Positions 27,808-36,532 of a stretch of DNA of 64,000 nt are shown one piece after another. Positions within the stretch are counted from its first letter, which is position 1, and each line of letters opens with the position of its first letter. The notes under the pieces were generated by a model. That model did no database searches. It saw nothing but the letters and a program-made list of their open reading frames with translations, and had not been told where the DNA came from. Source of the DNA: UBA5336 sp964415675 (GTDB taxonomy: Bacteria; Pseudomonadota; Alphaproteobacteria; Caulobacterales; Hyphomonadaceae). Position numbers and translations under genes: made by a program. The stretch lies in contig CAYQBG010000008.1 of the NCBI GenBank assembly GCA_964415675.1, positions 62,001-126,000 of the forward strand, in the 5' to 3' direction.

Positions 27808-29145
27808 ATGCCAGATACATTTTACACCACGCCACGGGTCGGCATCGTTTCGCTCGGCTGCCCGAAGGCGCTGGTGGATTCCGAAAGGATCATCACCCGC
27901 CTGAGGGCAGAGGGCTATGAGATCAGCCCGGACTATGCCGGCGCAGACCTCGTCCTCGTCAACACTTGCGGGTTTCTGGACAGTGCGCGCGAGGAAAGCC
28001 TGGACGCAATCGGCGAGGCGATTGAGGCCAATGGCAGGGTGATCGTGACCGGCTGCCTGGGCGCCGAACCGGAAGTGATCGAAGCGGCCCATCCCAAAGT
28101 GCTCGCGATCACCGGGCCGCACCAGTATGAGCAGGTTATGGACGCGGTGCATGGCGCGCTCGCCGCGCCGCACGACTTCAAGCGCGACCTTGTTCCCGAA
28201 GCTGGCCTGCGCCTCACCCCGCGCCACTATGCTTATCTGAAGATCTCCGAGGGCTGCAACAATCGCTGCAGCTTCTGCATCATTCCGAAGCTGCGCGGCG
28301 ACCTGGTCTCGCGACCCATCCATCATGTGCTGACCGAGGCCGAGCAACTGGTGAAGGCGGGTGTGAAGGAACTCCTCGTCATCAGCCAGGACACATCGGC
28401 CTATGGGCTGGACGTAAAATATGCCCCCCAGAGCTGGAAGGGGGAGGAATATGAGACGCGGTTCCTCGACCTCGCCCGGGGCCTCGGTGCGCTCGGCGCC
28501 TGGATTCGGCTGCATTATGTCTACCCCTATCCGCATGTCGACAAGATCATGGAGCTGATGGCCGAAGGCGCCGTGCTGCCCTATCTCGATATCCCCTTCC
28601 AGCATGCGAGCCCCACAGTTCTGAAGGCGATGCGCCGGCCGGCAAAGCAGGACCGGGTGCTGGAGCGTATCGCGAACTGGCGCGCCAGCGTTCCCGATCT
28701 TGCCATCCGCTCAACCTTTATCGTCGGCTTTCCCGGAGAGACGGAAGAGGATTTCCAGACGCTGCTGGATTTCATTGCCGAAGCGAAGATCGACCGCGCT
28801 GGCTGTTTCAAATATGAGAATGTTGATCATGCCGACAGCCGCGAGCTGCCCGGCCATGTCGCCGAAGAGGTCAAGGACGAGCGCTGGCATCGTTTCATGG
28901 CCCTGCAGTCGGAAATTTCCGCAGCCAGAGCCGCCGCGCAGGTCGGCACCGTCCAGCCTGTTATTCTTGATCGGGCGGGCGAGGAAGCCGGCCAGTGGAT
29001 CGGGCGGACCCGCGCCGATGCACCGGAGATTGACGGCATCGTCCATCTCGATCTTGGCAGCGGCGAACACGTCCGGACCGGCGATATTATCCGGGCCAGG
29101 ATTACTGATGCGGATGAATACGATCTCTATGGCCAGCTTGCCTGA
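27808..29145 (+). CDS. rimO: Ribosomal protein uS12 methylthiotransferase
   Basis: RimO is a radical-SAM enzyme that adds a methylthio group to an aspartate of ribosomal protein S12. The 445-aa protein has the UPF0004 N-terminal domain (SLGCPKALVDSE, NTCGFLDSA, TGCLGAEP with three cluster Cys), the radical-SAM CNNRCSFCIIPKLRG, and a C-terminal TRAM domain. The start at 27808 sits directly before the conserved N terminus; a frame extension back to 27514 runs through intergenic repeat DNA and was rejected. Its stop abuts the inferred ancestral end of the convergent formyltransferase. Confidence 0.96.
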   Translation: MPDTFYTTPRVGIVSLGCPKALVDSERIITRLRAEGYEISPDYAGADLVLVNTCGFLDSAREESLDAIGEAIEANGRVIVTGCLGAEPEVIEAAHPKVLAITGPHQYEQVMDAVHGALAAPHDFKRDLVPEAGLRLTPRHYAYLKISEGCNNRCSFCIIPKLRGDLVSRPIHHVLTEAEQLVKAGVKELLVISQDTSAYGLDVKYAPQSWKGEEYETRFLDLARGLGALGAWIRLHYVYPYPHVDKIMELMAEGAVLPYLDIPFQHASPTVLKAMRRPAKQDRVLERIANWRASVPDLAIRSTFIVGFPGETEEDFQTLLDFIAEAKIDRAGCFKYENVDHADSRELPGHVAEEVKDERWHRFMALQSEISAARAAAQVGTVQPVILDRAGEEAGQWIGRTRADAPEIDGIVHLDLGSGEHVRTGDIIRARITDADEYDLYGQLA

Positions 29146-29247
29146 TCACCACACGCCGCGTCGCCACCCATGCCAGAGATAGCTCCACAGCGTCGGCCCG
29201 AAATACAGACCGTCGTCCATGTCATCGCGGCGATAGGGCGCCAGCTA
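29146..29247 (-). other. In-frame coding-like extension beyond an amber stop
   Basis: Directly after the TAG (29245-29247) that ends the formyltransferase, the same frame runs on for 32 sense codons to TGA at 29146-29148. The translation includes MDDGLYFGPTLWSYLWHGW and ends RGVW, which looks like real protein. The TGA lies one base from the rimO stop. This suggests a nonsense mutation, a sequence error, or read-through at the TAG. Confidence 0.6.
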
Positions 29248-29937
29248 CCCACGCAGGGCCTCGCCCATGACGCGAACGACAGTCTCGCGAGACTGGGCCG
29301 CCATCAGCCAGAGATAGGTGTGGAAATTATCTTTTTTTTCAGGCCGGACCTGCACCTGCGCAAGGATGTCGCCGGTATCGATCCCTGCATCGACAAGGTG
29401 CAGCGTCGTGCCGAAATGCTCAGGCTCACCCCTCGCCAGCGCATGATAACCGCCATGTATGCCGCGATAACCAGGCGTGATTCCGGAATGATAATTGATA
29501 AAGGGCGCATCCACGCAATCCAGTGTGCGCGCGCCGATCATCCGTGTGCCGACCACATAGACAGCCCGCGGCGCCAGCACTTGCAGCGCATCGCGGCACG
29601 CGTCGGAATTGACCGATGACACACGCAGGCTGAGCTGGTCCTCGGCGGGCTCGGGCTCAAGGTCATATTGCGCAATCAGTTCGGGCAACCGCTTGCGCGA
29701 CAAGGGCTTTGTGGCCTTTGCCAGCATCATCTGCCCCCACTGGCCGGCCACGCGCAACGGGCCCAGACGCCGGAGCCGACGGCGCCAGAAGATATCGGCC
29801 GGCTCGCCATCTTCCAGGATGACCGGCACCTCGCCATAGGCTGCGCGAAGGGCATTGATCGTGATCCACGCATGGGGTCCACCCGCTGTAAGCGCCACAA
29901 GACCCGAGGGGCTGGATATCGGAAGTTGCTGTGTCAT
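29245..29937 (-). CDS. Formyltransferase-family protein, interrupted by TAG
   Basis: A formyltransferase-fold protein (about 230 aa to the TAG), related to methionyl-tRNA formyltransferase and GART but much shorter than Fmt. The catalytic region NYHSGITPGYRGIHGGYHAL and the DAGIDTGDIL motif are intact, giving the Asn, His and Asp of the family. The first 90 residues are diverged. The substrate is unknown; relatives formylate sugar amines or amino acids. Start taken as ATG 29937; TTG 29946 is in frame. The C-terminal about 32 codons follow the amber codon (29146-29244). It lies next to glmM, same strand. Confidence 0.75.
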   Translation of the reverse strand: MTQQLPISSPSGLVALTAGGPHAWITINALRAAYGEVPVILEDGEPADIFWRRRLRRLGPLRVAGQWGQMMLAKATKPLSRKRLPELIAQYDLEPEPAEDQLSLRVSSVNSDACRDALQVLAPRAVYVVGTRMIGARTLDCVDAPFINYHSGITPGYRGIHGGYHALARGEPEHFGTTLHLVDAGIDTGDILAQVQVRPEKKDNFHTYLWLMAAQSRETVVRVMGEALRG

Positions 29938-29972
29938 GGCTGACAACCAAGCATGAAGCCTGCCGGTTGCCT

Positions 29973-31307
29973 CTAACGTGCGGCTTCGATTGCCGTCACA
30001 ACTTCGTGAAGTGCGGTTTCGAGATCGTCAGGGTCAACCGCTTCGGCCATCACACGCATGAGTGGCTCGGTTCCTGACTTGCGCACGAAGACCCGGCCCG
30101 TGTCGCCAAGCTTGCTGGATGCACTGGCGATTGCCGCCTTCACGCTACCCGCTTCGAGCGGGTCGGCACCGTCAAAACGGATATTGACCAGCTTTTGCGG
30201 CACAGCCTCGAACACATTCGAAACAGCAGAGAAAACTCGCCCGTCGGCGCGGGCGATCTTTAGCACTTCCAGCGCCGCCATCAGGCCATCGCCGGTCGTT
30301 GTTGCATCCAGCATGACAAGATGACCGGATTGTTCCCCACCGAGATTGAAGCCTTTTTCCCGCATCGCCTGAACCACATGCCGGTCGCCGACCTTCGTGC
30401 GGTCCAATGTCAGTCCCAGCCTCGCGAGATGGCGCTCCAGGCCCAGATTCGACATGATCGTGGCGACCACACCGCCGCCCCTCAGCCTGCCGGTGCGGTG
30501 CCAGTGACTGGCAATGAGCGCAATCAGCTGGTCCCCGTCCACGACCCGGCCGGTCTCATCGACCATGATCAGCCTGTCAGCATCACCGTCAAACGCGACA
30601 CCGGCATAGGCTCCCGAGGCGACAACACGCGCAGCAAGCGCCCCGGGATCGGTCGCTCCGCAAGCGGCGTTGATATTCACCCCGTCAGGGTCGATGCCGA
30701 TGGTCTCTATCTCGGCCCCCAGGCGCATGAGCCAGCCGGGCGCACGCGGCGCGGCGGCGCCATTGGCGCAGTCAACGACGATTTTCAGCCCTTCCAGCGC
30801 GCCTTCGCCCGCCCGGGCGGACAGTGCCGTTTCGTAATAGTCTGACCCAGACTGATCATTGCGTTTCCCCGTGTCGTCTGCCGCCGGCTTGTGTTGAGCG
30901 CCGCCATCCATACTGGCCTCAATCTTTGCTTGCGCGGTATCGGGCAGTTTGAACCCGTCCGAGCCGAACAGTTTGACGCCATTGTCGGTGTAAGGATTGT
31001 GCGAGGCGGTGACCATGATGCCAAGCGCGGCGCTGCGGCCCATCGTGTCGGCGGCCACGCCCGGCGTCGTCTCGATGCCGAGATCACAGACATCGAGCCC
31101 CATGGCATTGAAACTGGCCGCCAGAATGGCGCTGATCCAGTCTGACGAGGCGCGGGTGTCATGGCCGATCACCACCATCGCCTTGCCCGGTGCCCCGGCG
31201 CGCACCCACTCACTGGCCGCGCGGCCGAGCGAAGCGATGCCTTCGGGTGTGAGAGGCGACGTCCCGACCGGTCCTCTGATCCCGTCCGTCCCGAAATACT
31301 TACCCAT
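29973..31307 (-). CDS. glmM: Phosphoglucosamine mutase
   Basis: GlmM converts glucosamine-6-P to glucosamine-1-P for UDP-GlcNAc, needed for peptidoglycan and LPS. The 444-aa protein has the N-terminal FGTDGIRG, the phosphoserine motif TASHNP, the metal loop DGDADR, and the C-terminal phosphate loop RKSGTEPLMRVM. The start at 31307 has an AGGGAAC ribosome-binding site. A protein of unknown function (31319) ends 11 bp upstream on the same strand, so they may form one operon with the MBOAT genes. Confidence 0.96.
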   Translation of the reverse strand: MGKYFGTDGIRGPVGTSPLTPEGIASLGRAASEWVRAGAPGKAMVVIGHDTRASSDWISAILAASFNAMGLDVCDLGIETTPGVAADTMGRSAALGIMVTASHNPYTDNGVKLFGSDGFKLPDTAQAKIEASMDGGAQHKPAADDTGKRNDQSGSDYYETALSARAGEGALEGLKIVVDCANGAAAPRAPGWLMRLGAEIETIGIDPDGVNINAACGATDPGALAARVVASGAYAGVAFDGDADRLIMVDETGRVVDGDQLIALIASHWHRTGRLRGGGVVATIMSNLGLERHLARLGLTLDRTKVGDRHVVQAMREKGFNLGGEQSGHLVMLDATTTGDGLMAALEVLKIARADGRVFSAVSNVFEAVPQKLVNIRFDGADPLEAGSVKAAIASASSKLGDTGRVFVRKSGTEPLMRVMAEAVDPDDLETALHEVVTAIEAAR

Positions 31308-31318
31308 TCTGTTCCCTG

Positions 31319-31798
31319 TTATTCGCCCGTGCAGGCAGCCTTCCAGTCTGTTTCCGGCGGTCTCACAACGCCCTTTGTCTCGGTCGTCTCGAATGTGGAG
31401 AATGTCAACACGGGTGCGCCAGCCATCGGGTTGAATGGCGGCGGATCGGGCAGCATACCGGCACCGGCGGGCAGCATGACAAGTTCAGCGCCAGGCGCCT
31501 TGAGGTCGCGCCACGATGTCGCCACAGCGCTTCTCAGCTGCGGTGTGCCAAGAGGATCGAGCGCAATCACGGTGCCGTCGCCATCGCCCGTGACCAGGAA
31601 GGCGCCGCGTGCCCGCGCCGCATTGGCAAATCCGCAGACAATGACCGGTGGACTGAACTCGACGCCCTGAACATGATCCAGGGAGGCGAGGCTTTCCACG
31701 ACCGGCGGGCGCGCCTGCGGCGTGGCATCGAATGCCGTATCGAGTGTGGCGTCGATCACCACGAGTATGCGTCGGGAAGACATGGGCTGATTATTCAC
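31319..31798 (-). CDS. Hypothetical protein linked to the MBOAT/SGNH pair
   Basis: A protein of about 159 aa (GTG start at 31798; ATG at 31783 gives 154 aa). No signal peptide, transmembrane helix or known motif is visible; the sequence is Pro/Ala-rich and ends in a Cys-containing tail. It starts 4 bp after the MBOAT stop and ends 11 bp before glmM. I do not recognise the family. The tight spacing suggests a shared operon, not a specific role. Confidence 0.55.
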   Translation of the reverse strand: MNNQPMSSRRILVVIDATLDTAFDATPQARPPVVESLASLDHVQGVEFSPPVIVCGFANAARARGAFLVTGDGDGTVIALDPLGTPQLRSAVATSWRDLKAPGAELVMLPAGAGMLPDPPPFNPMAGAPVLTFSTFETTETKGVVRPPETDWKAACTGE

Positions 31799-31801
31799 CG
31801 C

Positions 31802-33229
31802 TCAGAACTGGAAGTAAACGAAGGGAGCAGCTTCAAGCGGGTATAGCGCGAGAAGAATGGCCGTCACCGCGCCGAGCCCGGCCCACCAGACCACAGGCTG
31901 GCGCAGGACCCGGGCGCGCGACAGGCGCGACAGGCGCGAACGGCCCATTGCCGCATCGAGGATGATCAGCAAGGGCACGCCCCAGACCTGCCAGGGCAGC
32001 ATTTCAGGGCCGCCCGCGCGCAGGCCGATAAAGGCCGACCAGATGCTGAGCATGTCGGAAAAATCCTCAGCGCGGAACGCCGCCCAGGACAGCAGGATGA
32101 AGCCCTGCGTGAAAACAAGTGCGAGCATGGCACCTGTGCGCCTTTCTGTTCCGACAAAAACAGCCCTGTGAAAGGCGAGCGCCGCCCCGTGCAGCGCGCC
32201 CCAGGCAATGAAGGTCCATGCCGCGCCGTGCCAGAGCCCGCCCAGCACCATCGTCACCATGAGATTGCGATAGGTCAGCCATTGCCCGGCCCGGTTTCCG
32301 CCCAGCGGAATATAGAGATAGTCGCGCAGCCAGGTGGACAGGGAGATATGCCAGCGGCGCCAGAACTCGGTCACCGAGCGCGCCGAATAGGGATAGTCGA
32401 AATTCTTCGGGATATAGTAGCCAAACCAGCGCGCGACCCCGATAGCCATCAGCGAATAGCCGGCAAAATCGAAATAGATCTGGCCGGCAAAGGCGATGGT
32501 CGCCCCGATCAGGGCAGAGTTGGACCAGATGGAAAGGTCGGAATCACCCGGTTTCAGCGCGTCGCCATAGACGGGATCGACAAAGGGAGCGAGATTATCC
32601 GCGATGCCTGCCTTGTACGCAAAGCCCAGAAGGAAGGCCCGCCCGCCCGAGGCCAGTAGCGCACCGGACAGGCGTTTGGCTTTCTCCATCTGCGGGAAGA
32701 AGCTCGCTGCTCGCACGATGGGACCGGCGACGAGTTGCGGGAAGAACGCGATATAAAGCGCGACGCGACGAATGCGCGGTTCGGCCGGGATCTGGCCGCG
32801 CGCGGTATCGACGACATAGGAAATGGCCTGGAAGATGTAGAAGGAAATCCCGACCGGTAGCAGGATATTGACCATAGGGAAGGAAGCTTTCAGCCCCATC
32901 GCCTCCAGCGCTGCGGCTGTGCTTTCGGTGAAAAAACCAAAATACTTGAAAAGCGCCAGAACTGTCAGGTTGATCACGATGGCCGCCGTCAGCCAGAACC
33001 TGCGAACCGGATGGGCCTTCGGGAAAGCGCTGGCGCGAATCGCCGCGAACCAGCTGACCATGATCACAAGCGCGATCAGGAACAGAAACCGCCAGTCCCA
33101 CCAGCCATAGAAGACAGCCGACGCGGCGAGCAGCAGGCTGAGGCGCCCTTCCCTGCCCTTCACGACAAACCAGTAAAGCAGGAAAAGCGGCGCCAGGAAG
33201 GCAAGGAAGACCGGTTCGGTGAAGATCAT
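31802..33229 (-). CDS. MBOAT-family membrane O-acyltransferase (AlgI/DltB-like)
   Basis: A 475-aa inner-membrane enzyme with about ten or eleven transmembrane helices. AlgI/DltB-type motifs are intact: QISYVVD-like QAISYVVDTARGQ, FWRRWHISLSTWLRDYLYIPLGGN, and the conserved His in LGGLWHGAAWTFI. Such proteins move acyl (usually acetyl) groups across the membrane for alginate, cell-wall or surface polysaccharides. The overlapping upstream gene encodes an SGNH-like partner, the usual second half of the system. No polymer synthesis genes are nearby, so the substrate is unknown. Confidence 0.92.
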   Translation of the reverse strand: MIFTEPVFLAFLAPLFLLYWFVVKGREGRLSLLLAASAVFYGWWDWRFLFLIALVIMVSWFAAIRASAFPKAHPVRRFWLTAAIVINLTVLALFKYFGFFTESTAAALEAMGLKASFPMVNILLPVGISFYIFQAISYVVDTARGQIPAEPRIRRVALYIAFFPQLVAGPIVRAASFFPQMEKAKRLSGALLASGGRAFLLGFAYKAGIADNLAPFVDPVYGDALKPGDSDLSIWSNSALIGATIAFAGQIYFDFAGYSLMAIGVARWFGYYIPKNFDYPYSARSVTEFWRRWHISLSTWLRDYLYIPLGGNRAGQWLTYRNLMVTMVLGGLWHGAAWTFIAWGALHGAALAFHRAVFVGTERRTGAMLALVFTQGFILLSWAAFRAEDFSDMLSIWSAFIGLRAGGPEMLPWQVWGVPLLIILDAAMGRSRLSRLSRARVLRQPVVWWAGLGAVTAILLALYPLEAAPFVYFQF

Positions 33230-34335
33230 TCTGCGCCGCCTCCCGTGCCCGGTGCGGCCTCTGGCCCGGCCAGTATACCGCTTTCAGCAATCTTGCCGGC
33301 GAGCCAGGATGAGTAGAGCTGCGCGCCCGGATCAAGCAGGTGCGAGCGGTCAAACCAGACATCATCGTCGAGTGCGTCCAGCAATGCCTCATCCTGTGGG
33401 GCTATGCAGACAGGATCAGACAGTTCGCCCCGGCAGAGCCCTTCAGCATAGGCGCGTTTGTTCGCCTCGATCACCGGCGGGAAATAATAGCCGGTTCTGC
33501 CAACCCCCTGCCGGGTCAGATGCGCTCGCCAGGCCTGTCGGAAATCGCGCGCCCAGGGCGGACCGGTCACAGGCGAGACGTCCGGCGCCGCTGTCAGCGC
33601 CAGCCCGCGGTCAAGCAGGTCAATCTCTTCGCGCGGCGTGTCCTGGGGATCATAGCTCGCCAGATCACCCGCCTGCCCGGCCCGCTCCCCGCGAGCTCCC
33701 AGGCCGACATTCGCTGCGTTGAGGGCGAAATGCAGACCGAGAAAGGCCGTATCCTTCACGCAGCCTGCCGCCCCCGGACAGGCCCCGTTGGTCAGTCCGC
33801 GCAGGGTCCAGACCGTTTCGACAGGCCCGAACTGTTCGATCCCGCGCGCGGAGAATTTCGAATTGTCGAAGAATTGTGCCACGCGCATGTCGAAGTCCCT
33901 GGCGACTTCGATGAAGACCACGTCCGGTATGCGGCCCGACCGGTCGATAAAGGCCTCAAGATGGGCCTGCCGTTCCAGCATAGAGGCTGCTTCGAGACTG
34001 AGATTGATGGCCCGGTGAGGAAAGCCGCGTGCGCGCAGCGCCTGCGTCAGGGTCTCGTCGTCAAGGGCATTTCGCGAATAGCTGGCGCCGGTAAAGATGA
34101 TTAGCGGTGCGTCATCCTGGCTCGCTGCAGCGACCGCCGCGTTCACCACCCGGTCGAAATCCGTCGTGCGGCCGATGCCCAGCCCCCCGAAGACGACGCG
34201 CAGCAAAAGCGCCATTGCCACCAACCCGGCAACAAAGGCGCCAGAGGCCAGCCAGACGCCGCCGCGGGCCGGCAGGCGGGCGAGATGGGCGCCGAACAGG
34301 ATCAGCAATGCCAGCAAGATGAAGATGGGATGCAT
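33226..34335 (-). CDS. SGNH-like O-acetyltransferase partner (AlgJ/AlgX-like)
   Basis: A 369-aa membrane-anchored protein: two predicted N-terminal helices (residues 1-50), then an outside domain. The nucleophile block GASYS (S85) and a C-terminal DVWFDRSHLLDPGAQLYS region with Asp and His match a SGNH catalytic triad, as in AlgJ/AlgX. Its stop overlaps the MBOAT start by 4 bp, so the two are translated together. It would take the acyl group exported by the MBOAT and place it on a surface polymer. Confidence 0.72.
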   Translation of the reverse strand: MHPIFILLALLILFGAHLARLPARGGVWLASGAFVAGLVAMALLLRVVFGGLGIGRTTDFDRVVNAAVAAASQDDAPLIIFTGASYSRNALDDETLTQALRARGFPHRAINLSLEAASMLERQAHLEAFIDRSGRIPDVVFIEVARDFDMRVAQFFDNSKFSARGIEQFGPVETVWTLRGLTNGACPGAAGCVKDTAFLGLHFALNAANVGLGARGERAGQAGDLASYDPQDTPREEIDLLDRGLALTAAPDVSPVTGPPWARDFRQAWRAHLTRQGVGRTGYYFPPVIEANKRAYAEGLCRGELSDPVCIAPQDEALLDALDDDVWFDRSHLLDPGAQLYSSWLAGKIAESGILAGPEAAPGTGGGAE

Positions 34336-34461
34336 ATTGCCGGCCCCTGCCCTGCCCGATTGATGTGCCCTGACGGATCAGTTCATGCTTGTCAGGCCAG
34401 TTCGCCTACAGGTTAAGCAAAAGACTTGCCAATTCCCTGATGAAGCGAAAACGGGCGCACT

Positions 34462-34953
34462 CTACCATAAAGAGCGATCTGGGGCCGCTGCACATGCCAG
34501 CTTGTTCAGGATGGCATCAAGCACAGCACGTTCCGACAGCGTCAATGATGCCATGAGCGCCTGCTCATGACGCCGGGCAATCGGGATGATCGCCCTGTAG
34601 GTCGCCTGCCCCTTGTCGGTCAGGAACAGGCGCGCGGCGCGGGCATCACGCGCATCGGTCTCCCGGCGAAGATGCGTCTCGCCCTCCAGCGCGGCAATGG
34701 CCCGGCTCACAGCCACTTTATCCATGGCCGTGCGCTGCGCCACCTCGCGCGCGGTCAGGCCCGGGGTCTCCCCCAACACCGCCATACACCGCCATTGCCA
34801 GATGCTGAGCCCGAAGGCGCGGTCATAATCAGCCGCAATGGCACGCGAGACCGTATTGGACAGCACCGACAGGCGATAGGGCAGGAAGGCGCCGAGACTG
34901 AGCGTCTCCATACCGCCTGCGCCGACGCCATTTTCAGGATCAGTCCCGCTCAT
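34462..34953 (-). CDS. MarR-family transcriptional regulator
   Basis: A 163-aa winged-helix protein with the MarR pattern: an N-terminal helix (SNTVSRAIAADYDRAFGLS), the recognition part LTAREVAQRTAMDKVAVSRAIAALE, and the wing DARDARAARLFLTDKGQ. The start at 34953 follows GAGG. It is divergent from hppD, 77 bp away, with a 20-bp palindrome midway. It probably represses both itself and the tyrosine operon and responds to a pathway intermediate such as homogentisate or 4-hydroxyphenylpyruvate (inference). Confidence 0.9.
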   Translation of the reverse strand: MSGTDPENGVGAGGMETLSLGAFLPYRLSVLSNTVSRAIAADYDRAFGLSIWQWRCMAVLGETPGLTAREVAQRTAMDKVAVSRAIAALEGETHLRRETDARDARAARLFLTDKGQATYRAIIPIARRHEQALMASLTLSERAVLDAILNKLACAAAPDRSLW

Positions 34954-34988
34954 TTTCAAAAACCTCGCTGTTGAAGGCGTGCGCAAAA

Positions 34989-35008
34989 TTGGTTACATAT
35001 GAAACTAA
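34989..35008. promoter_or_regulatory. 20-bp palindromic operator between marR and hppD
   Basis: TTGGTTACATATGAAACTAA is an imperfect palindrome (8 of 10 pairs) centred on CATATG, of the size MarR dimers bind. It is 36 bp from the regulator start and 23 bp from the hppD start, so one dimer could control both. No second copy was noticed in the window. Confidence 0.7.
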
Positions 35009-35030
35009 TTTATTCCCAGGGAGAGATGCA

Positions 35031-36128
35031 ATGGCCGACCTGTTCGACAATCCTGCTGGCCTCGACGGTTTCGAGTTCATCGAATTCTCCGCGCCTGAAA
35101 AGGGCATCATCGAGCCCGTCTTCGAAACTATGGGTTTTGCGAAAGTGGCCCGCCATCGCTCGAAGCAAGTCGAGCTGTGGCGCCAGGGCGCGATCAATTT
35201 CATCACCAATTACGAGCCGCGCTCGGCGGCCTGGTTCTTCTCGCGCGAACACGGCCCCTCGGCCTGCGGCATGGGCTTCCGCGTGCGCGATGCGCGCAAG
35301 GCCTATGACCACCTGATCGAAAAGGGCGCCGAGCCGGTCCAGGTCGAGACCGGCCCGATGGAGCTTCGCATTCCGGGCATTCGCGGGATTGGCAATTCGA
35401 TCATCTACCTCATCGACCGCTACGCCGATCAGGGCGATCACGGTCTCAGCATCTATGATATCGATTTCGAATACCTGCCGGGCGTCGAGCGCTATCCGCA
35501 AGGCGCCGGTTTCGAAATGGTCGATCACCTGACCCACAATGTCTATGGCGGTCGGATGGCCTATTGGGCGGATTTCTACGAGACGCTGTTCAATTTCCGC
35601 GAGATCCGTTTTTTCGACATCAAGGGCGAATATACAGGCCTGACCTCCAAGGCGCTGACTGCGCCGGACGGCAAGATCCGCATACCGCTGAATGAGGAAG
35701 GCGAAGGAGGCAAGGGCCAGATCGAGGAATTCCTGCGTGATTTCAACGGCGAGGGCATCCAGCACATCGCCCTGATCTGCGACGATCTTTATGCTGCCTA
35801 TGACAGGCTGAAAAAGCTCGGCGTGCCCTTCATGACGCCGCCTCCGGCGACATATTACGAAATGCTGGATGAGCGCCTGCCGGGCCATGGCGAGCCGGTG
35901 GAAGCACTGAAATCGCGCGGCCTCCTGCTCGACGGGACAACAGAGGGCGGCCAGCCGCGCCTGCTCCTGCAGATCTTTTCGGAGACCCGGCTCGGGCCGG
36001 TCTTTTTCGAATTCATCCAGCGCAAGGGCGACGAGGGTTTCGGCGAGGGCAATTTCAAGGCACTCTTCGAAAGCATGGAACGCGACCAGATCCGTCGCGG
36101 CGCGCTGACCGTGGAAGAGGACGCATGA
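35031..36128 (+). CDS. hppD: 4-Hydroxyphenylpyruvate dioxygenase
   Basis: HppD turns 4-hydroxyphenylpyruvate into homogentisate with Fe(II) and O2. The 365-aa protein has both VOC-type halves; iron ligands are visible as H166 (VDHLTHNV), H245 (GIQHIAL) and E327 (VFFEFIQRKG). The ATG at 35031 follows AGGGAGAG; a TTG at 34971 in the same frame lies before the operator and was not used. First gene of the tyrosine operon; its stop overlaps the next small gene by 4 bp. Confidence 0.96.
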   Translation: MADLFDNPAGLDGFEFIEFSAPEKGIIEPVFETMGFAKVARHRSKQVELWRQGAINFITNYEPRSAAWFFSREHGPSACGMGFRVRDARKAYDHLIEKGAEPVQVETGPMELRIPGIRGIGNSIIYLIDRYADQGDHGLSIYDIDFEYLPGVERYPQGAGFEMVDHLTHNVYGGRMAYWADFYETLFNFREIRFFDIKGEYTGLTSKALTAPDGKIRIPLNEEGEGGKGQIEEFLRDFNGEGIQHIALICDDLYAAYDRLKKLGVPFMTPPPATYYEMLDERLPGHGEPVEALKSRGLLLDGTTEGGQPRLLLQIFSETRLGPVFFEFIQRKGDEGFGEGNFKALFESMERDQIRRGALTVEEDA

Positions 36129-36325
36129 GTGAGACCGAACGCAAGGTTCAGCTGACCCCGCCCCAGGAGGGGCTTGTCGGGGCCGCGGTCGGCGCGGTGA
36201 TCGGCGCGGGGCTTTGGCTGGCCAGTATCATCTCGCCCATCGCGATTGCCGGTGTCGCCGCTGGCGTTGGCCTTGGCAGCTGGTTCAATGCCTGGAGGCG
36301 GTCAAAGCGCGCCATGAAGGACTGA
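36125..36325 (+). CDS. Small membrane protein (66 aa) in the tyrosine operon
   Basis: A 66-aa protein with two Gly/Ala-rich predicted transmembrane segments (about residues 17-33 and 35-52) and a basic tail RRSKRAMKD. Its ATG overlaps the hppD stop (ATGA), so it is translated with hppD. I do not recognise a family. Together with the next small gene it may form a membrane pair, perhaps for transport or anchoring; this is inference. Confidence 0.65.
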   Translation: MSETERKVQLTPPQEGLVGAAVGAVIGAGLWLASIISPIAIAGVAAGVGLGSWFNAWRRSKRAMKD

Positions 36326-36358
36326 GCCCATGCGAACAGGAATGAAAAGGCGCGGAAC

Positions 36359-36532
36359 ATGAAATCGATCCTGTCAGGTATCATCGCAGCGCTCGCGACC
36401 GGGATCGCGGTGCGCTTCATGGACAGCTGGCTGACCGAGCTGGGCGCGGCCGCGCTGATCGGAGCGGTCACAGGCACGCTGGTCTGGCTGCTCGTAAAGA
36501 CGGACAGGACGCATAAGGGAGGCCATAAATGA
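36359..36532 (+). CDS. Second small membrane protein (57 aa) in the tyrosine operon
   Basis: A 57-aa frame reading MKSILSGIIAALATGI at its start, with two predicted transmembrane segments (about residues 4-20 and 28-47) and a basic tail. An AGGCGCGGA lies just upstream. Its stop overlaps the start of the VOC gene by 4 bp (ATGA), strong support that it is translated. It is not similar to the 66-aa protein in sequence but has the same two-helix, basic-tail design. Confidence 0.6.
   Translation: MKSILSGIIAALATGIAVRFMDSWLTELGAAALIGAVTGTLVWLLVKTDRTHKGGHK

Noticed and set aside
27457..28605. 382-codon minus-strand frame
   Set aside because: Antisense to rimO and through the palindromic repeat; no domain.
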